Below, piece by piece: positions 8,999 to 16,519 of a stretch of 25,190 bases of DNA. Origin of the DNA: UBA1738 sp003453455 (GTDB lineage Bacteria > Bacillota > Clostridia > UBA1381); NCBI GenBank assembly GCA_946621875.1, contig CAMOOX010000016.1, forward strand, positions 1 through 25,190, given 5' to 3'. Numbering within the stretch: the stretch's first letter is position 1; each line of letters opens with the position of its first letter. The notes under the pieces were generated by a model. The model did not search any database, was not told the DNA's origin, and worked only from the letters and a program-made list of their open reading frames with translations. Made by a program: the position numbers and the translations under genes.

Positions 8999-9721
8999 AT
9001 GAGAATGATTGTTAGTGATCTTGATGGGACACTCCTTTTGAGAGGGGAGAAAAAACTGCATAAAACATCTGTATCCGCGCTTGAAAAACTGATTTGCGGT
9101 AATGTTGTTTTTTGTGTTGCATCGGGCAGAAGTTACAGCGAACTGAAAAGGATATTTGGGGAGTTATCTGACAAAATTTTTTTTGTTGCAAACGACGGTG
9201 CATTGATAATGTATAAGGGAAAAAACATTTATGATGTGCCAATTAGCGCAGAAAAAGTCAGGAGTTTTGAAGATGAGGAAAATGTTGTGGCACACGGCAG
9301 GTATGTTTCCTTTGTCAAATCTAATTCTGAAAGATTTGTGAGGGGGATAAAGGAGCAATATTGCGGACATATTTTGAGAACAGACAGCTTAGAGGCAGTA
9401 ACTGAGCCTATTTATAAGATTGCTTTATACGGAAAAACAGAAAAAACTGTTGATTTAAACAGAGTGTATTGCGGAAGCAATGTTTGCGAGTATGTGGAAT
9501 GCGGCATAAACAAGGGTGTGGCGGTAGCGGAATTATCAAGAATTCTAAAAATTGCAAAAAGCGACATTTATGCAGTAGGAGATGGAATTAACGACATTGA
9601 AATGTTTAAAGCGGCAGAGAAGTCTTATGTTATTTCAAATGCACCACCTCGGGTTAAGAAAAATGCTAAGTATATTGTTAATGATTTCAAAGCGGCGGCA
9701 GAAATTCTATTAGAGGAGTAG
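8999..9721 (+). CDS. HAD-superfamily (Cof-type) phosphatase
   Basis: A 240-residue Cof-like HAD hydrolase. Motif I is SDLDGTL near residue 6-12, with nucleophile and acid Asp. A Ser/Thr in VASGRSY serves as motif II, and GDGINDIEMF is motif IV with the Mg-binding Asp residues. Such enzymes dephosphorylate sugar phosphates or related metabolites in the cytosol. ATG 8999 was chosen because AAGAGG at 8986-8991 gives a spacing of 7; the in-frame GTG 8993 is too close. It is the first gene after the operon promoter and ends four bases before the dehydratase gene, so it belongs to the microcompartment transcript. A role is not obvious: it might clear phosphorylated by-products of rhamnose catabolism (inference). 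Confidence 0.88.
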   Translation: MRMIVSDLDGTLLLRGEKKLHKTSVSALEKLICGNVVFCVASGRSYSELKRIFGELSDKIFFVANDGALIMYKGKNIYDVPISAEKVRSFEDEENVVAHGRYVSFVKSNSERFVRGIKEQYCGHILRTDSLEAVTEPIYKIALYGKTEKTVDLNRVYCGSNVCEYVECGINKGVAVAELSRILKIAKSDIYAVGDGINDIEMFKAAEKSYVISNAPPRVKKNAKYIVNDFKAAAEILLEE

Positions 9722-9725
9722 GGAA

Positions 9726-12254
9726 ATGAGTATTCAAGATTTTGATAAGATTCCGAAAAGTGACAGAATAGACAGATTAAAAGAGAATTTATTTAAAAAA
9801 ATGCCTGTTATTGAGGCGGATAGGGCAATTCTTTTGACGCAGTCTTATAAAGAAACCGAAGGACTTCCCATTATTGAAAGGCGGGCAAAGGCATTTAGAA
9901 ATATCTGCGAGAATATTCCGATTACAATCCGGGATGAAGAACTTGTTGTAGGAAGTGCAACATTAGCACCGAGAGGGTGTCAGGTTTTTCCTGAGTATTC
10001 TTATGAGTGGCTGGAATCGGAATTTGATACTATATCAACAAGAAAAGCAGATCCATTTTACATATCGGAAGAAACAAAGGAAGCCTTAAAAAAAGTGTAT
10101 CCATACTGGAAGGGTAAAACTACAAGCGAGCTTGCAGAGTCATATATGGCTGATGAAACGAAAATTGCCATGGCACATAACATTTTTACTCCCGGAAATT
10201 ACTTCTATAACGGTGTGGGGCACATAACGGTGCTTTATGATAAGGTACTTAAAAAGGGATTTTCTGGTATAATTGAAGAGGCAAGAGCAGAGCTTAATAA
10301 TTGTGATGTATCAGATGCCGATTACGCAAAAAAGTCAAGCTTTCTGACGGCTGCGATAGAGAGTATGGAAGCCGCCATTTCCTATGCAAAAAGATACAGT
10401 CGTCTTGCATATGAAATGGCGCAGAAGGAAAGCAATGAAAGCAGAAGAAAAGAACTTCTGCAAATAGCGGAAAACTGCAAAAATGTACCTGAAAAAGGTG
10501 CAGAGACCTTTTATGAGGCATGTCAATCCTTTTGGTTTGTCCAAATGCTTATACAGATGGAGGGAAGCGGACATTCCATTTCTCCCGGAAGGTTTGACCA
10601 ATATATGTATCCTTATTTTAAAAAGGACATTGATGCAGGAAATTTAAGCCTTGAATTTGCACAAGAGCTTATGGACTGTATCTGGATTAAGCTGAATGAC
10701 TTAAATAAGGCAAGAGACGCCGCCTCTGCTGAGGGTTTTGCCGGATACAGCTTATTTCAAAATCTCATAGCAGGGGGGCAGACTGCGGATGGACGGGATG
10801 CAACAAATGAACTTTCGTTTATGTGTATTTATGCTTCCATGCATGTGCTTTTGCCGCAACCGTCGTTTTCTATAAGAGTATGGAACGGTTCGCCGCTTGA
10901 ATTTCTTATTAAAGCAGCAGAGCTTACGAGAACAGGTGTGGGACTTCCTGCTTATTACAATGATGAGGTTATAATTCCTGCTCTTATAAGCCGAGGTCTT
11001 ACTATGGAAGATGCGAGGGACTATAATATAATCGGCTGTGTAGAGCCTCAAAAGGCGGGTAAAACAGACGGTTGGCATGACGCAGCTTTTTTCAATATGT
11101 GTAGGGTGTTGGAGCTTACATTCAATAACGGAATGGATAACGGTGAGCTTGTGGGCATTAAAACAGGAGATGTTTCGGAGTTTAAGACTTTTGATGAGTT
11201 TTATGACGCCTACAAAAAGCAGATGAACTACCAGATTAAGTTGCTTGTAAATGCAGATAATTCAATAGATGTTGCACACGCAACAAGGTGTCCGCTGCCA
11301 TTTTTGTCATCAATGGTTGATGATTGCTTTAAAAGAGGAAAGTCTGTACAAGAGGGCGGAGCGGTTTACAATTTTACAGGTCCGCAGGGCTTTGGAATTG
11401 CCAATATGGCAGATTCTCTGTATGCAATTAAGAAGCTCGTGTTCGAACAGAAAAAGCTTACGCTTTCAGAATATAAGGAAGCACTTGATAATAACTATGG
11501 CAGAGGATTCGATGATAAGGAAGCGGAAAAAATAACAGCTGAAATAGTAAAGCAGATTAAGCTTTCGGGACAGGAAATAAACGAACAAATTGTTGAAAAG
11601 GTATATAAAGAGGTTTTGTCCTATAACGGTGATTCGGGAAGTGCTGCAAAATATGACGCTTTGCTTGAAATGATAGACAGTCTTCCTAAATTTGGTAATG
11701 ATATTGATGATGTAGATGCCTTTGCAAGGGATGTTGCCTATACTTATACAAAGCCGCTTGAAAGTTATAAAAATCCGCGCGGAGGAATGTTCCAGGCAGG
11801 ATTATATCCTGTTTCTGCAAATGTACCCTTGGGCGCACAAACAGGTGCAACGCCTGACGGAAGGTTTGCACATATGCCTGTTGCGGACGGTGTATCGCCA
11901 AGTTCCGGTAAGGATGTGAACGGTCCTACGGCATCTGCAAATTCGGTTTCGAGATTAGACCATTTTATAGCCTCAAACGGAACTTTATTCAATATGAAAT
12001 TCCACCCGTCAGCACTGAGCGGAAGGACGGGGCTCGAAAACTTTGTAGCTTTAATAAGGGCATATTTCGACCAGAAGGGAATGCATATGCAATTTAATGT
12101 TGTTAGCCGTGAAACGTTAAAGGATGCGCAGGCACACCCTGAAAATTATAAAAATCTTGTTGTCAGGGTTGCCGGATATAGCGCTTTGTTTACAACTCTT
12201 TCAAAATCGCTACAAGATGATATTATAAACAGAACAGAGCAACGAGGATTTTAA
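9726..12254 (+). CDS. Glycyl radical diol dehydratase (B12-independent propanediol dehydratase)
   Basis: An 842-residue glycyl radical enzyme. The Cys loop IIGCVEPQ carries the thiyl Cys438 and Glu440; the glycyl loop RVAGYSALF carries Gly817 near the C-terminus. Residues equivalent to the glycerol dehydratase active site are present: His166 (GVGHITV), His283-Ser284 (GSGHSIS) and Asp452 (GWHDAAFF). This, together with the rhamnose genes, makes 1,2-propanediol the likely substrate, yielding propanal; glycerol is possible. The family length fits. No amphipathic encapsulation peptide is evident at the N-terminus (MSIQDFDKIPKSDRI). Its activase follows 20 bases downstream. The radical makes it oxygen-sensitive, consistent with an anaerobe, and it would act inside the shell. 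Confidence 0.93.
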   Translation: MSIQDFDKIPKSDRIDRLKENLFKKMPVIEADRAILLTQSYKETEGLPIIERRAKAFRNICENIPITIRDEELVVGSATLAPRGCQVFPEYSYEWLESEFDTISTRKADPFYISEETKEALKKVYPYWKGKTTSELAESYMADETKIAMAHNIFTPGNYFYNGVGHITVLYDKVLKKGFSGIIEEARAELNNCDVSDADYAKKSSFLTAAIESMEAAISYAKRYSRLAYEMAQKESNESRRKELLQIAENCKNVPEKGAETFYEACQSFWFVQMLIQMEGSGHSISPGRFDQYMYPYFKKDIDAGNLSLEFAQELMDCIWIKLNDLNKARDAASAEGFAGYSLFQNLIAGGQTADGRDATNELSFMCIYASMHVLLPQPSFSIRVWNGSPLEFLIKAAELTRTGVGLPAYYNDEVIIPALISRGLTMEDARDYNIIGCVEPQKAGKTDGWHDAAFFNMCRVLELTFNNGMDNGELVGIKTGDVSEFKTFDEFYDAYKKQMNYQIKLLVNADNSIDVAHATRCPLPFLSSMVDDCFKRGKSVQEGGAVYNFTGPQGFGIANMADSLYAIKKLVFEQKKLTLSEYKEALDNNYGRGFDDKEAEKITAEIVKQIKLSGQEINEQIVEKVYKEVLSYNGDSGSAAKYDALLEMIDSLPKFGNDIDDVDAFARDVAYTYTKPLESYKNPRGGMFQAGLYPVSANVPLGAQTGATPDGRFAHMPVADGVSPSSGKDVNGPTASANSVSRLDHFIASNGTLFNMKFHPSALSGRTGLENFVALIRAYFDQKGMHMQFNVVSRETLKDAQAHPENYKNLVVRVAGYSALFTTLSKSLQDDIINRTEQRGF

Positions 12255-12274
12255 CTTATATATTGGAGGAAACA

Positions 12275-13066
12275 ATGGATAGCCGTGACTTAGATAAAGT
12301 TGGAAGAATATTTAATATTCAGCGGTTTTCCGTGCACGACGGGCCCGGCATAAGGACTATTGTCTTTTTAAAAGGATGTGCATTCCGTTGCAGATGGTGC
12401 TGTAATCCTGAATCTCAGAGTTTTGAAATTCAGACGATGAATGTTGACGGAAAGGTTAAAACGGAAGGGCAGGACATAACTGTAAAAGAAGTTATGGATG
12501 TAGTATTAAAGGACAGGCCGTACTATAACCGCTCAGGCGGAGGACTTACGCTATCGGGTGGTGAGTCGCTCTTGCAACCTGAATTTGCCGTTGCGCTTTT
12601 GAGAACTGCGAAAAACAGCGGCATAAATACAGCTATGGAATCCACAGGCTTTGCAAGTTTTGATGTAATAGAAAGATTTTTGCCGCATTTAGACTTGTAT
12701 TTGATGGATATTAAGCATTTAAACAGCCGTAAGCACGAGGAATTTATCGGAAGACCCAATGAGCTTGTTTTGGAAAACGCAAAAAAGATTGCAAAATATG
12801 CCAAAAAACTTATTATAAGAGTTCCTGTAATACCTACTTTTAATGATACAAAGGAGGAAATTCTCGATATTTCAAAATTTGCGGCAAGTCTTGAAAATGT
12901 TAATGAGATACATCTTTTGCCGTATCACAGACTTGGTGCCGATAAATACAAGTGGTTGGGGCGAGAGTATCTTATGGGAGATGTTTTGCCGCCAAATGCT
13001 GATAAAATGAATGAATTAAAAGCTATTGCCGAGTCAACCGGACTTAAATGTCAGATAGGCGGATAG
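12275..13066 (+). CDS. Glycyl radical enzyme activase (radical SAM)
   Basis: A 263-residue activating enzyme that uses SAM and a [4Fe-4S] cluster to make the glycyl radical on the preceding dehydratase. The cluster motif GCAFRCRWC gives Cys35, Cys39 and Cys42 (C-x3-C-x2-C), and TLSGGES is the SAM-binding GGE segment. It is short: after WCCNPES the chain passes directly to the next domain, with no CxxC-rich ferredoxin insert of the kind found in many ~300-residue activases. ATG 12275 follows GGAGGA at 12265-12270; an in-frame TTG 12263 overlaps that site and is unlikely to be used. It is co-operonic with the dehydratase and the following shell gene, which starts 10 bases after its stop. Confidence 0.92.
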   Translation: MDSRDLDKVGRIFNIQRFSVHDGPGIRTIVFLKGCAFRCRWCCNPESQSFEIQTMNVDGKVKTEGQDITVKEVMDVVLKDRPYYNRSGGGLTLSGGESLLQPEFAVALLRTAKNSGINTAMESTGFASFDVIERFLPHLDLYLMDIKHLNSRKHEEFIGRPNELVLENAKKIAKYAKKLIIRVPVIPTFNDTKEEILDISKFAASLENVNEIHLLPYHRLGADKYKWLGREYLMGDVLPPNADKMNELKAIAESTGLKCQIGG

Positions 13067-13075
13067 GAGGAACGA

Positions 13076-13447
13076 ATGGAAGACAATTTTTTTATTAAAG
13101 ATAAGATGCGAATAATTCAGGAAATTGTACCGGGTAAACAGATAACGCTTGCACATATTATTGCAAATCCTGATGAGTCTCTCTACCAAAAATTAGGTCT
13201 TGCACCTGAGATGGAGAGTAAAAGGTCGGCTATCGGAATAATCACTGTAAGTCCTGCCGAAACAGCAATTATTGCAGGAGATATTGCAATGAAGGCATCG
13301 GGAGTAGAGATTGGATTTGTTGACAGAGTCAGCGGAACTTTAATTGTGACCGGCACTGTATCTCAGGTACAGTCTGCGACTGATTCTGTTTGCAGATATT
13401 GTCAGGAAACATTAGGATTTACAGTTTGCCCAATAACAAAAACATAA
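13076..13447 (+). CDS. PduU/EutS-like circularly permuted BMC-H shell protein
   Basis: A 123-residue microcompartment shell protein. The N-terminal segment RIIQEIVPGKQITLAHIIAN and the C-terminal CPITKT are signatures of the PduU/EutS class, in which the BMC fold is circularly permuted and a small beta-barrel caps the hexamer pore. The central ITVSPAETAIIAGDIAMKAS and GTVSQVQSA segments are the two BMC helices. The ribosome site TAGGAGG at 13064-13070 overlaps the activase stop. In Pdu shells this protein is a minor facet component and may dock cargo; the same is inferred here. It is the last gene before an internal promoter. Confidence 0.93.
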   Translation: MEDNFFIKDKMRIIQEIVPGKQITLAHIIANPDESLYQKLGLAPEMESKRSAIGIITVSPAETAIIAGDIAMKASGVEIGFVDRVSGTLIVTGTVSQVQSATDSVCRYCQETLGFTVCPITKT

Positions 13448-13492
13448 AAACAGAAAAAACAACAAAAAAATAAAAAAAACAACATTTTTATG

Positions 13493-13521
13493 TTGACATT
13501 ATATGATATAAGTGGTATTAT
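13493..13521 (+). promoter_or_regulatory. Internal sigma-A promoter with extended -10, upstream of the aldolase
   Basis: A consensus TTGACA at 13493-13498, 17 bases, then TATTAT at 13516-13521, with TGG just upstream as an extended -10. A long A-rich tract at 13443-13490 precedes it and could act as an UP-like element. A 10-bp palindrome, TATAGCTATA, at 13521-13530 overlaps the end of the -10 and could be an operator, although such short AT palindromes are common by chance. This promoter would supply the aldolase, shell and cargo genes independently of the dehydratase. Confidence 0.8.
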
Positions 13522-13566
13522 ATAGCTATAATAGAAAATGTACATAGAGAAAGGAAGAAAAGCAAA

Positions 13567-14373
13567 ATGGTAAATGAATACGAAATTAAAAAACAGATTT
13601 GTGAAATCGGAAAGAGAATTTATAACAGAGGAATGGTTGCGTCAAATGACGGAAACATTTCTGTAAAGATTGCGGACAATGTGTTTCTCTGCACGCCCAC
13701 AGGCGTAAGCAAGGGATTTATGACACCTGAATATATTTGCAAGGTTGACGGAGAGGGCAAGGTAATAGAGGCAAATAAGGGATTTAAGCCTTCTTCTGAA
13801 ATTAAGATGCATATGAGGGTATATAAGCAGAGACCCGATGTAAAATCAGTTGTTCACGCTCACCCGATTTATGCAACAAGCTTTGCTATTGCAGGAATAC
13901 CGCTCACGCAGCCCATTATGCCTGAGGCAGTTATAGCCCTTGGCTGCGTTCCTATTGCTGAATACGGTACACCTTCTACGGAAGAAATACCTGATGCGGT
14001 TGAAAAATACTTGCAGCACTATGATGCAGTTTTGCTTGCAAATCACGGTGCACTCACATTTTCTGACAGTCTGCTTAATGCTTATCATAAAATGGAGTCT
14101 GTTGAATTCTATGCAGAGCTTCTCTATCACTCAAAGCAGCTTGGAGGACCTAAGGAACTTTCAAAATCTCAGGTGATGAGGCTTTATGAAATAAGAAGAC
14201 AGTTCGGTATGACAGGTAAACATCCTGCCGACCTTTGTCCCAATGCTAAAAATGGCAAGGCAAGCTGTCATTCATGCGGTGCATGCGGCGCCAAAGATTC
14301 CGAGTTGCAGGGAACAGATGCAGATTTAATAGCAGCAATAACAAAGAAAGTTATAGAAGAGCTTGGTAAATAA
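13567..14373 (+). CDS. Class II sugar-phosphate aldolase with Cys-rich linker and C-terminal encapsulation peptide
   Basis: A 268-residue class II aldolase/adducin-family enzyme. FucA-like active-site features are visible: SNDGNIS near residues 26-32, PTGVSKG, PSSEIKMH with Glu78, and Zn ligands His97, His99 (HAHP) and His160 (NHGAL). It should split rhamnulose-1-phosphate (and possibly fuculose-1-phosphate) into DHAP and L-lactaldehyde. Rhamnulose is favoured because rhaB and rhaA lie downstream. It is about 50 residues longer than plain FucA. The extension has Cys224, Cys234, Cys237 and Cys240, a spacer, then DADLIAAITKKVIEELGK (251-268), an amphipathic helix typical of microcompartment-targeting peptides. 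ATG 13567 is preceded by AAAGGAAG. It is the first gene after the internal promoter. Confidence 0.92.
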   Translation: MVNEYEIKKQICEIGKRIYNRGMVASNDGNISVKIADNVFLCTPTGVSKGFMTPEYICKVDGEGKVIEANKGFKPSSEIKMHMRVYKQRPDVKSVVHAHPIYATSFAIAGIPLTQPIMPEAVIALGCVPIAEYGTPSTEEIPDAVEKYLQHYDAVLLANHGALTFSDSLLNAYHKMESVEFYAELLYHSKQLGGPKELSKSQVMRLYEIRRQFGMTGKHPADLCPNAKNGKASCHSCGACGAKDSELQGTDADLIAAITKKVIEELGK

Positions 14374-14395
14374 TGACCTTACAGGTACATATAAA

Positions 14396-14887
14396 ATGAG
14401 TGAAAAAGAGTTGACGCAATTAGTTACAGCAATTGTAAAAAGTGTTATCGCCAAAAACAATATTAAGATGAGTTTGCATATGGCAAAAAAGGTGATTGAC
14501 GGTGTTTTGAAAAAAGCTTCGGAAATGGGCGTCAATGCTGTTGCTGCCGTGTATGATGAGGGTGCAAGACCTGTTGCGGTTGAATGTATGGATAATTCAT
14601 ATATTGCAAGCTTTGATATTGCTGTAAATAAGGCATATACAGCAGTATCTCTTAAAATGTCAACGACAGAGCTAAAACCGCTTGCGCAGCCCGGAGCCCC
14701 GCTTTATGGGATACAGTTTACAAATGATAATAAAATTGTTGTATTTGGCGGAGGTGTTCCGCTTGAATATGGAGGGGAAATTATCGGCGGACTTGGTGTA
14801 AGCGGCGGCAGCGAGGAGCAGGATACATTCCTTGCGGATTTTGGCGGCAGGCTTTTCAAGGAGGAATGTGAGTGCATGATGAAATAG
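14396..14887 (+). CDS. GlcG/HbpS/PduO C-terminal-like (DUF336) protein with N-terminal encapsulation peptide
   Basis: A 163-residue protein. From about residue 24 on it matches the GlcG/HbpS fold also found as the C-terminal domain of PduO: MSLHMAKKVIDGVLKKA, AVYDEGARPVAVECMD, AVNKAYTAV, and a Gly-rich end (GGGVPLEYGGEIIGGLGVSGG). Its biochemical role is unclear; relatives bind haem or cobalamin. The first 22 residues (SEKELTQLVTAIVKSVIAKN) form an amphipathic helix like those on the neighbouring dehydrogenases, so it is probably a lumen protein. ATG 14396 was chosen; an upstream in-frame TTG at 14363 lies inside the aldolase gene. The ribosome site is weak (AGG at 14383-14385). The 3' end overlaps the next gene by 16 bases. 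Confidence 0.85.
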   Translation: MSEKELTQLVTAIVKSVIAKNNIKMSLHMAKKVIDGVLKKASEMGVNAVAAVYDEGARPVAVECMDNSYIASFDIAVNKAYTAVSLKMSTTELKPLAQPGAPLYGIQFTNDNKIVVFGGGVPLEYGGEIIGGLGVSGGSEEQDTFLADFGGRLFKEECECMMK

Positions 14888-16440
14888 AAGATTTATCGCA
14901 TATTCTTTTCAAAAAAGCCAAAGAGACTGTAAGAAATATAGAAGGCTTGGTGTGTGTTTCAATAGATGAAGATAGAGCTGATGAATTTATATACTACCTT
15001 GTAGAAGAAGGCGGCTATTTAGCCTCTCGAAATGAGAAAAAAACACTTATTTCCCTTTCCGGCAGCAATATGAACATTCAGGCGGCTATGTCGTATATGG
15101 GGGCAATTACATACAAGAATCATTCTTTTATAATCTGTAAAACAGACAAAGAAGAAGATGCTGAACATAAATTTAAGTTTGGTGTTGTTATGGTCGTTAC
15201 AACAAAGGCATCAAGAAATAAGAGAGATGGGAGAGAAAAAATGGATATTAGTCAGGATAAGATTTCTAAAATTGTTGAACAAGTATTGTCTGAGTTGGGG
15301 TCCGGAACAAGTCAGGCAAAATCAAGCGGAGAAATTCCTAAAATGAGCAGGGCTGCTATGCTTACAAAGCTTGAAAACTATGAAATTAAGGAATTTCCAA
15401 TTCCCGAATTGGGAGATGACGATATACTTGTTAAGGTGGAAGGGTGCGGTATATGCGGTACAGACGCCCACGAATTTAAGAGAGACCCCTTTGGATTGAT
15501 TCCGCTTGTACTCGGACATGAGGGAACGGGCGAAATAGTAAAAATGGGTAAAAATGTCAAAAAGGACAGTGCGGGCAAGCCTTTAAAGATAGGGGATAAG
15601 GTTGTTACCTGTATGATATTTAAGGATAATCCCGACATTACAATGTTTGACCTGAATAAACAAAATGTTGGAGGCGCTGATGTATATGGACTGCTTCCCG
15701 ACGATGATATTCACTTAAACGGATGGTTTTCTGATTACTTAGTTGTAAGGGGCGGTTCGAGTATCTTTAATGTAAGCGACTTGGATTTGGAGTCAAGAAT
15801 ACTGATTGAACCGTGTGCAGTACTTATTCATGCTGTTGAGAGGGCTAAATCAACGGGAATTTTAAGATTTAATTCAAGAGTTGCAGTTCAAGGCTGCGGT
15901 CCGATAGGGCTCATCTGTATAGCAGTTTTAAGAACTATGGGGATTGAAAATATAGTAGCCATAGACGGTCAGCAAAAGCGTCTCGATTTTGCAAAGGAAA
16001 TGGGTGCTATGAAATCTGTAAACTTTACAGAGTATAAAAGCACTGAGGAACTGGCTGATGCAGTAAAAGACGCATTCGATGGGCATTTCGCAGATTTTGC
16101 GTTCCAATGCACAGGAAATCCGCACGCACATTCAAATATATATAAATTTGTCCGCAACGGCGGAGGTCTTTGTGAACTCGGATTCTTTATAAATGGCGGA
16201 GATGCCACAATAAATCCGCACTTTGACATTTGTTCAAAGGAGATTACAATTGTAGGCTCATGGGTATATACATTAAGAGATTATGCCACAACATTTGATT
16301 TCCTTAAAAGAGCGAAGGGCATAGGGCTTCCTATGAATAAGCTTATAACTCATAAATTCCCTCTTTCGGAAATAAATGAGGCCCACAGGACTAATCTTAA
16401 AATGGAAGGTTTGAAAATTGCAATTATTAACGAGCGCTGA
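14872..16440 (+). CDS. BMC-like domain fused in frame to Zn-type alcohol dehydrogenase
   Basis: One open frame of 522 residues. Residues 1-123 are unusual: an amphipathic start (IEDLSHILFKKAKETV), then a strand-helix-strand-strand-helix-strand pattern ending in TLISLSGSNMNIQAAMSYMG, which resembles the LVSVMVRGDVGAVKAAVEAG half of BMC shell proteins but has no pore motif. I call it BMC-like only tentatively. From ATG 15241 (399 residues) comes a second encapsulation-like helix (DISQDKISKIVEQVLSELG), a linker, then a medium-chain alcohol dehydrogenase. That part has a CGICGTDAHEF catalytic Zn Cys, GHEGTGE, and Rossmann GCGPIG; the usual four-Cys structural Zn lobe is absent. It would reduce propanal to propanol and perhaps lactaldehyde to propanediol with NADH. 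GTG 14872 has an excellent AAGGAGG at 14858-14864, while ATG 15241 has its own site, so both a fusion and a free enzyme may be made. Confidence 0.85.
   Translation: MHDEIEDLSHILFKKAKETVRNIEGLVCVSIDEDRADEFIYYLVEEGGYLASRNEKKTLISLSGSNMNIQAAMSYMGAITYKNHSFIICKTDKEEDAEHKFKFGVVMVVTTKASRNKRDGREKMDISQDKISKIVEQVLSELGSGTSQAKSSGEIPKMSRAAMLTKLENYEIKEFPIPELGDDDILVKVEGCGICGTDAHEFKRDPFGLIPLVLGHEGTGEIVKMGKNVKKDSAGKPLKIGDKVVTCMIFKDNPDITMFDLNKQNVGGADVYGLLPDDDIHLNGWFSDYLVVRGGSSIFNVSDLDLESRILIEPCAVLIHAVERAKSTGILRFNSRVAVQGCGPIGLICIAVLRTMGIENIVAIDGQQKRLDFAKEMGAMKSVNFTEYKSTEELADAVKDAFDGHFADFAFQCTGNPHAHSNIYKFVRNGGGLCELGFFINGGDATINPHFDICSKEITIVGSWVYTLRDYATTFDFLKRAKGIGLPMNKLITHKFPLSEINEAHRTNLKMEGLKIAIINER
15229..15243 (+). 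promoter_or_regulatory. Internal ribosome binding site and start inside the BMC-like/ADH frame
   Basis: GGGAG at 15229-15233 lies seven bases before ATG 15241, in frame with the longer protein. The residues immediately after (DISQDKISKIV) match the N-terminal encapsulation helices that open neighbouring cargo proteins. This strongly suggests a genuine N-terminus for the alcohol dehydrogenase. Confidence 0.65.
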
Positions 16441-16519
16441 AAACCGTTAAATTATGTGCAGTTATATGTACATTAAAAATATAAAAAATAATATTTACAA
16501 ATAAGAGGAGGAAAAGAAA

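Noticed and set aside
9726..12254. Choline trimethylamine-lyase (CutC) identity for the glycyl radical enzyme.
   Set aside because: Active-site segments (GVGHITV, GSGHSIS, GCVEPQ, GWHDAAFF) follow glycerol/propanediol dehydratase, and the neighbours are rhamnose, aldolase and PduP/PduL genes.
16441..16519. AT-rich 79-base gap before BMC-H copy 1 considered as a third internal promoter.
   Set aside because: No TTGACA-like hexamer lies at a proper distance from any of the many TATAAT-like AT runs.
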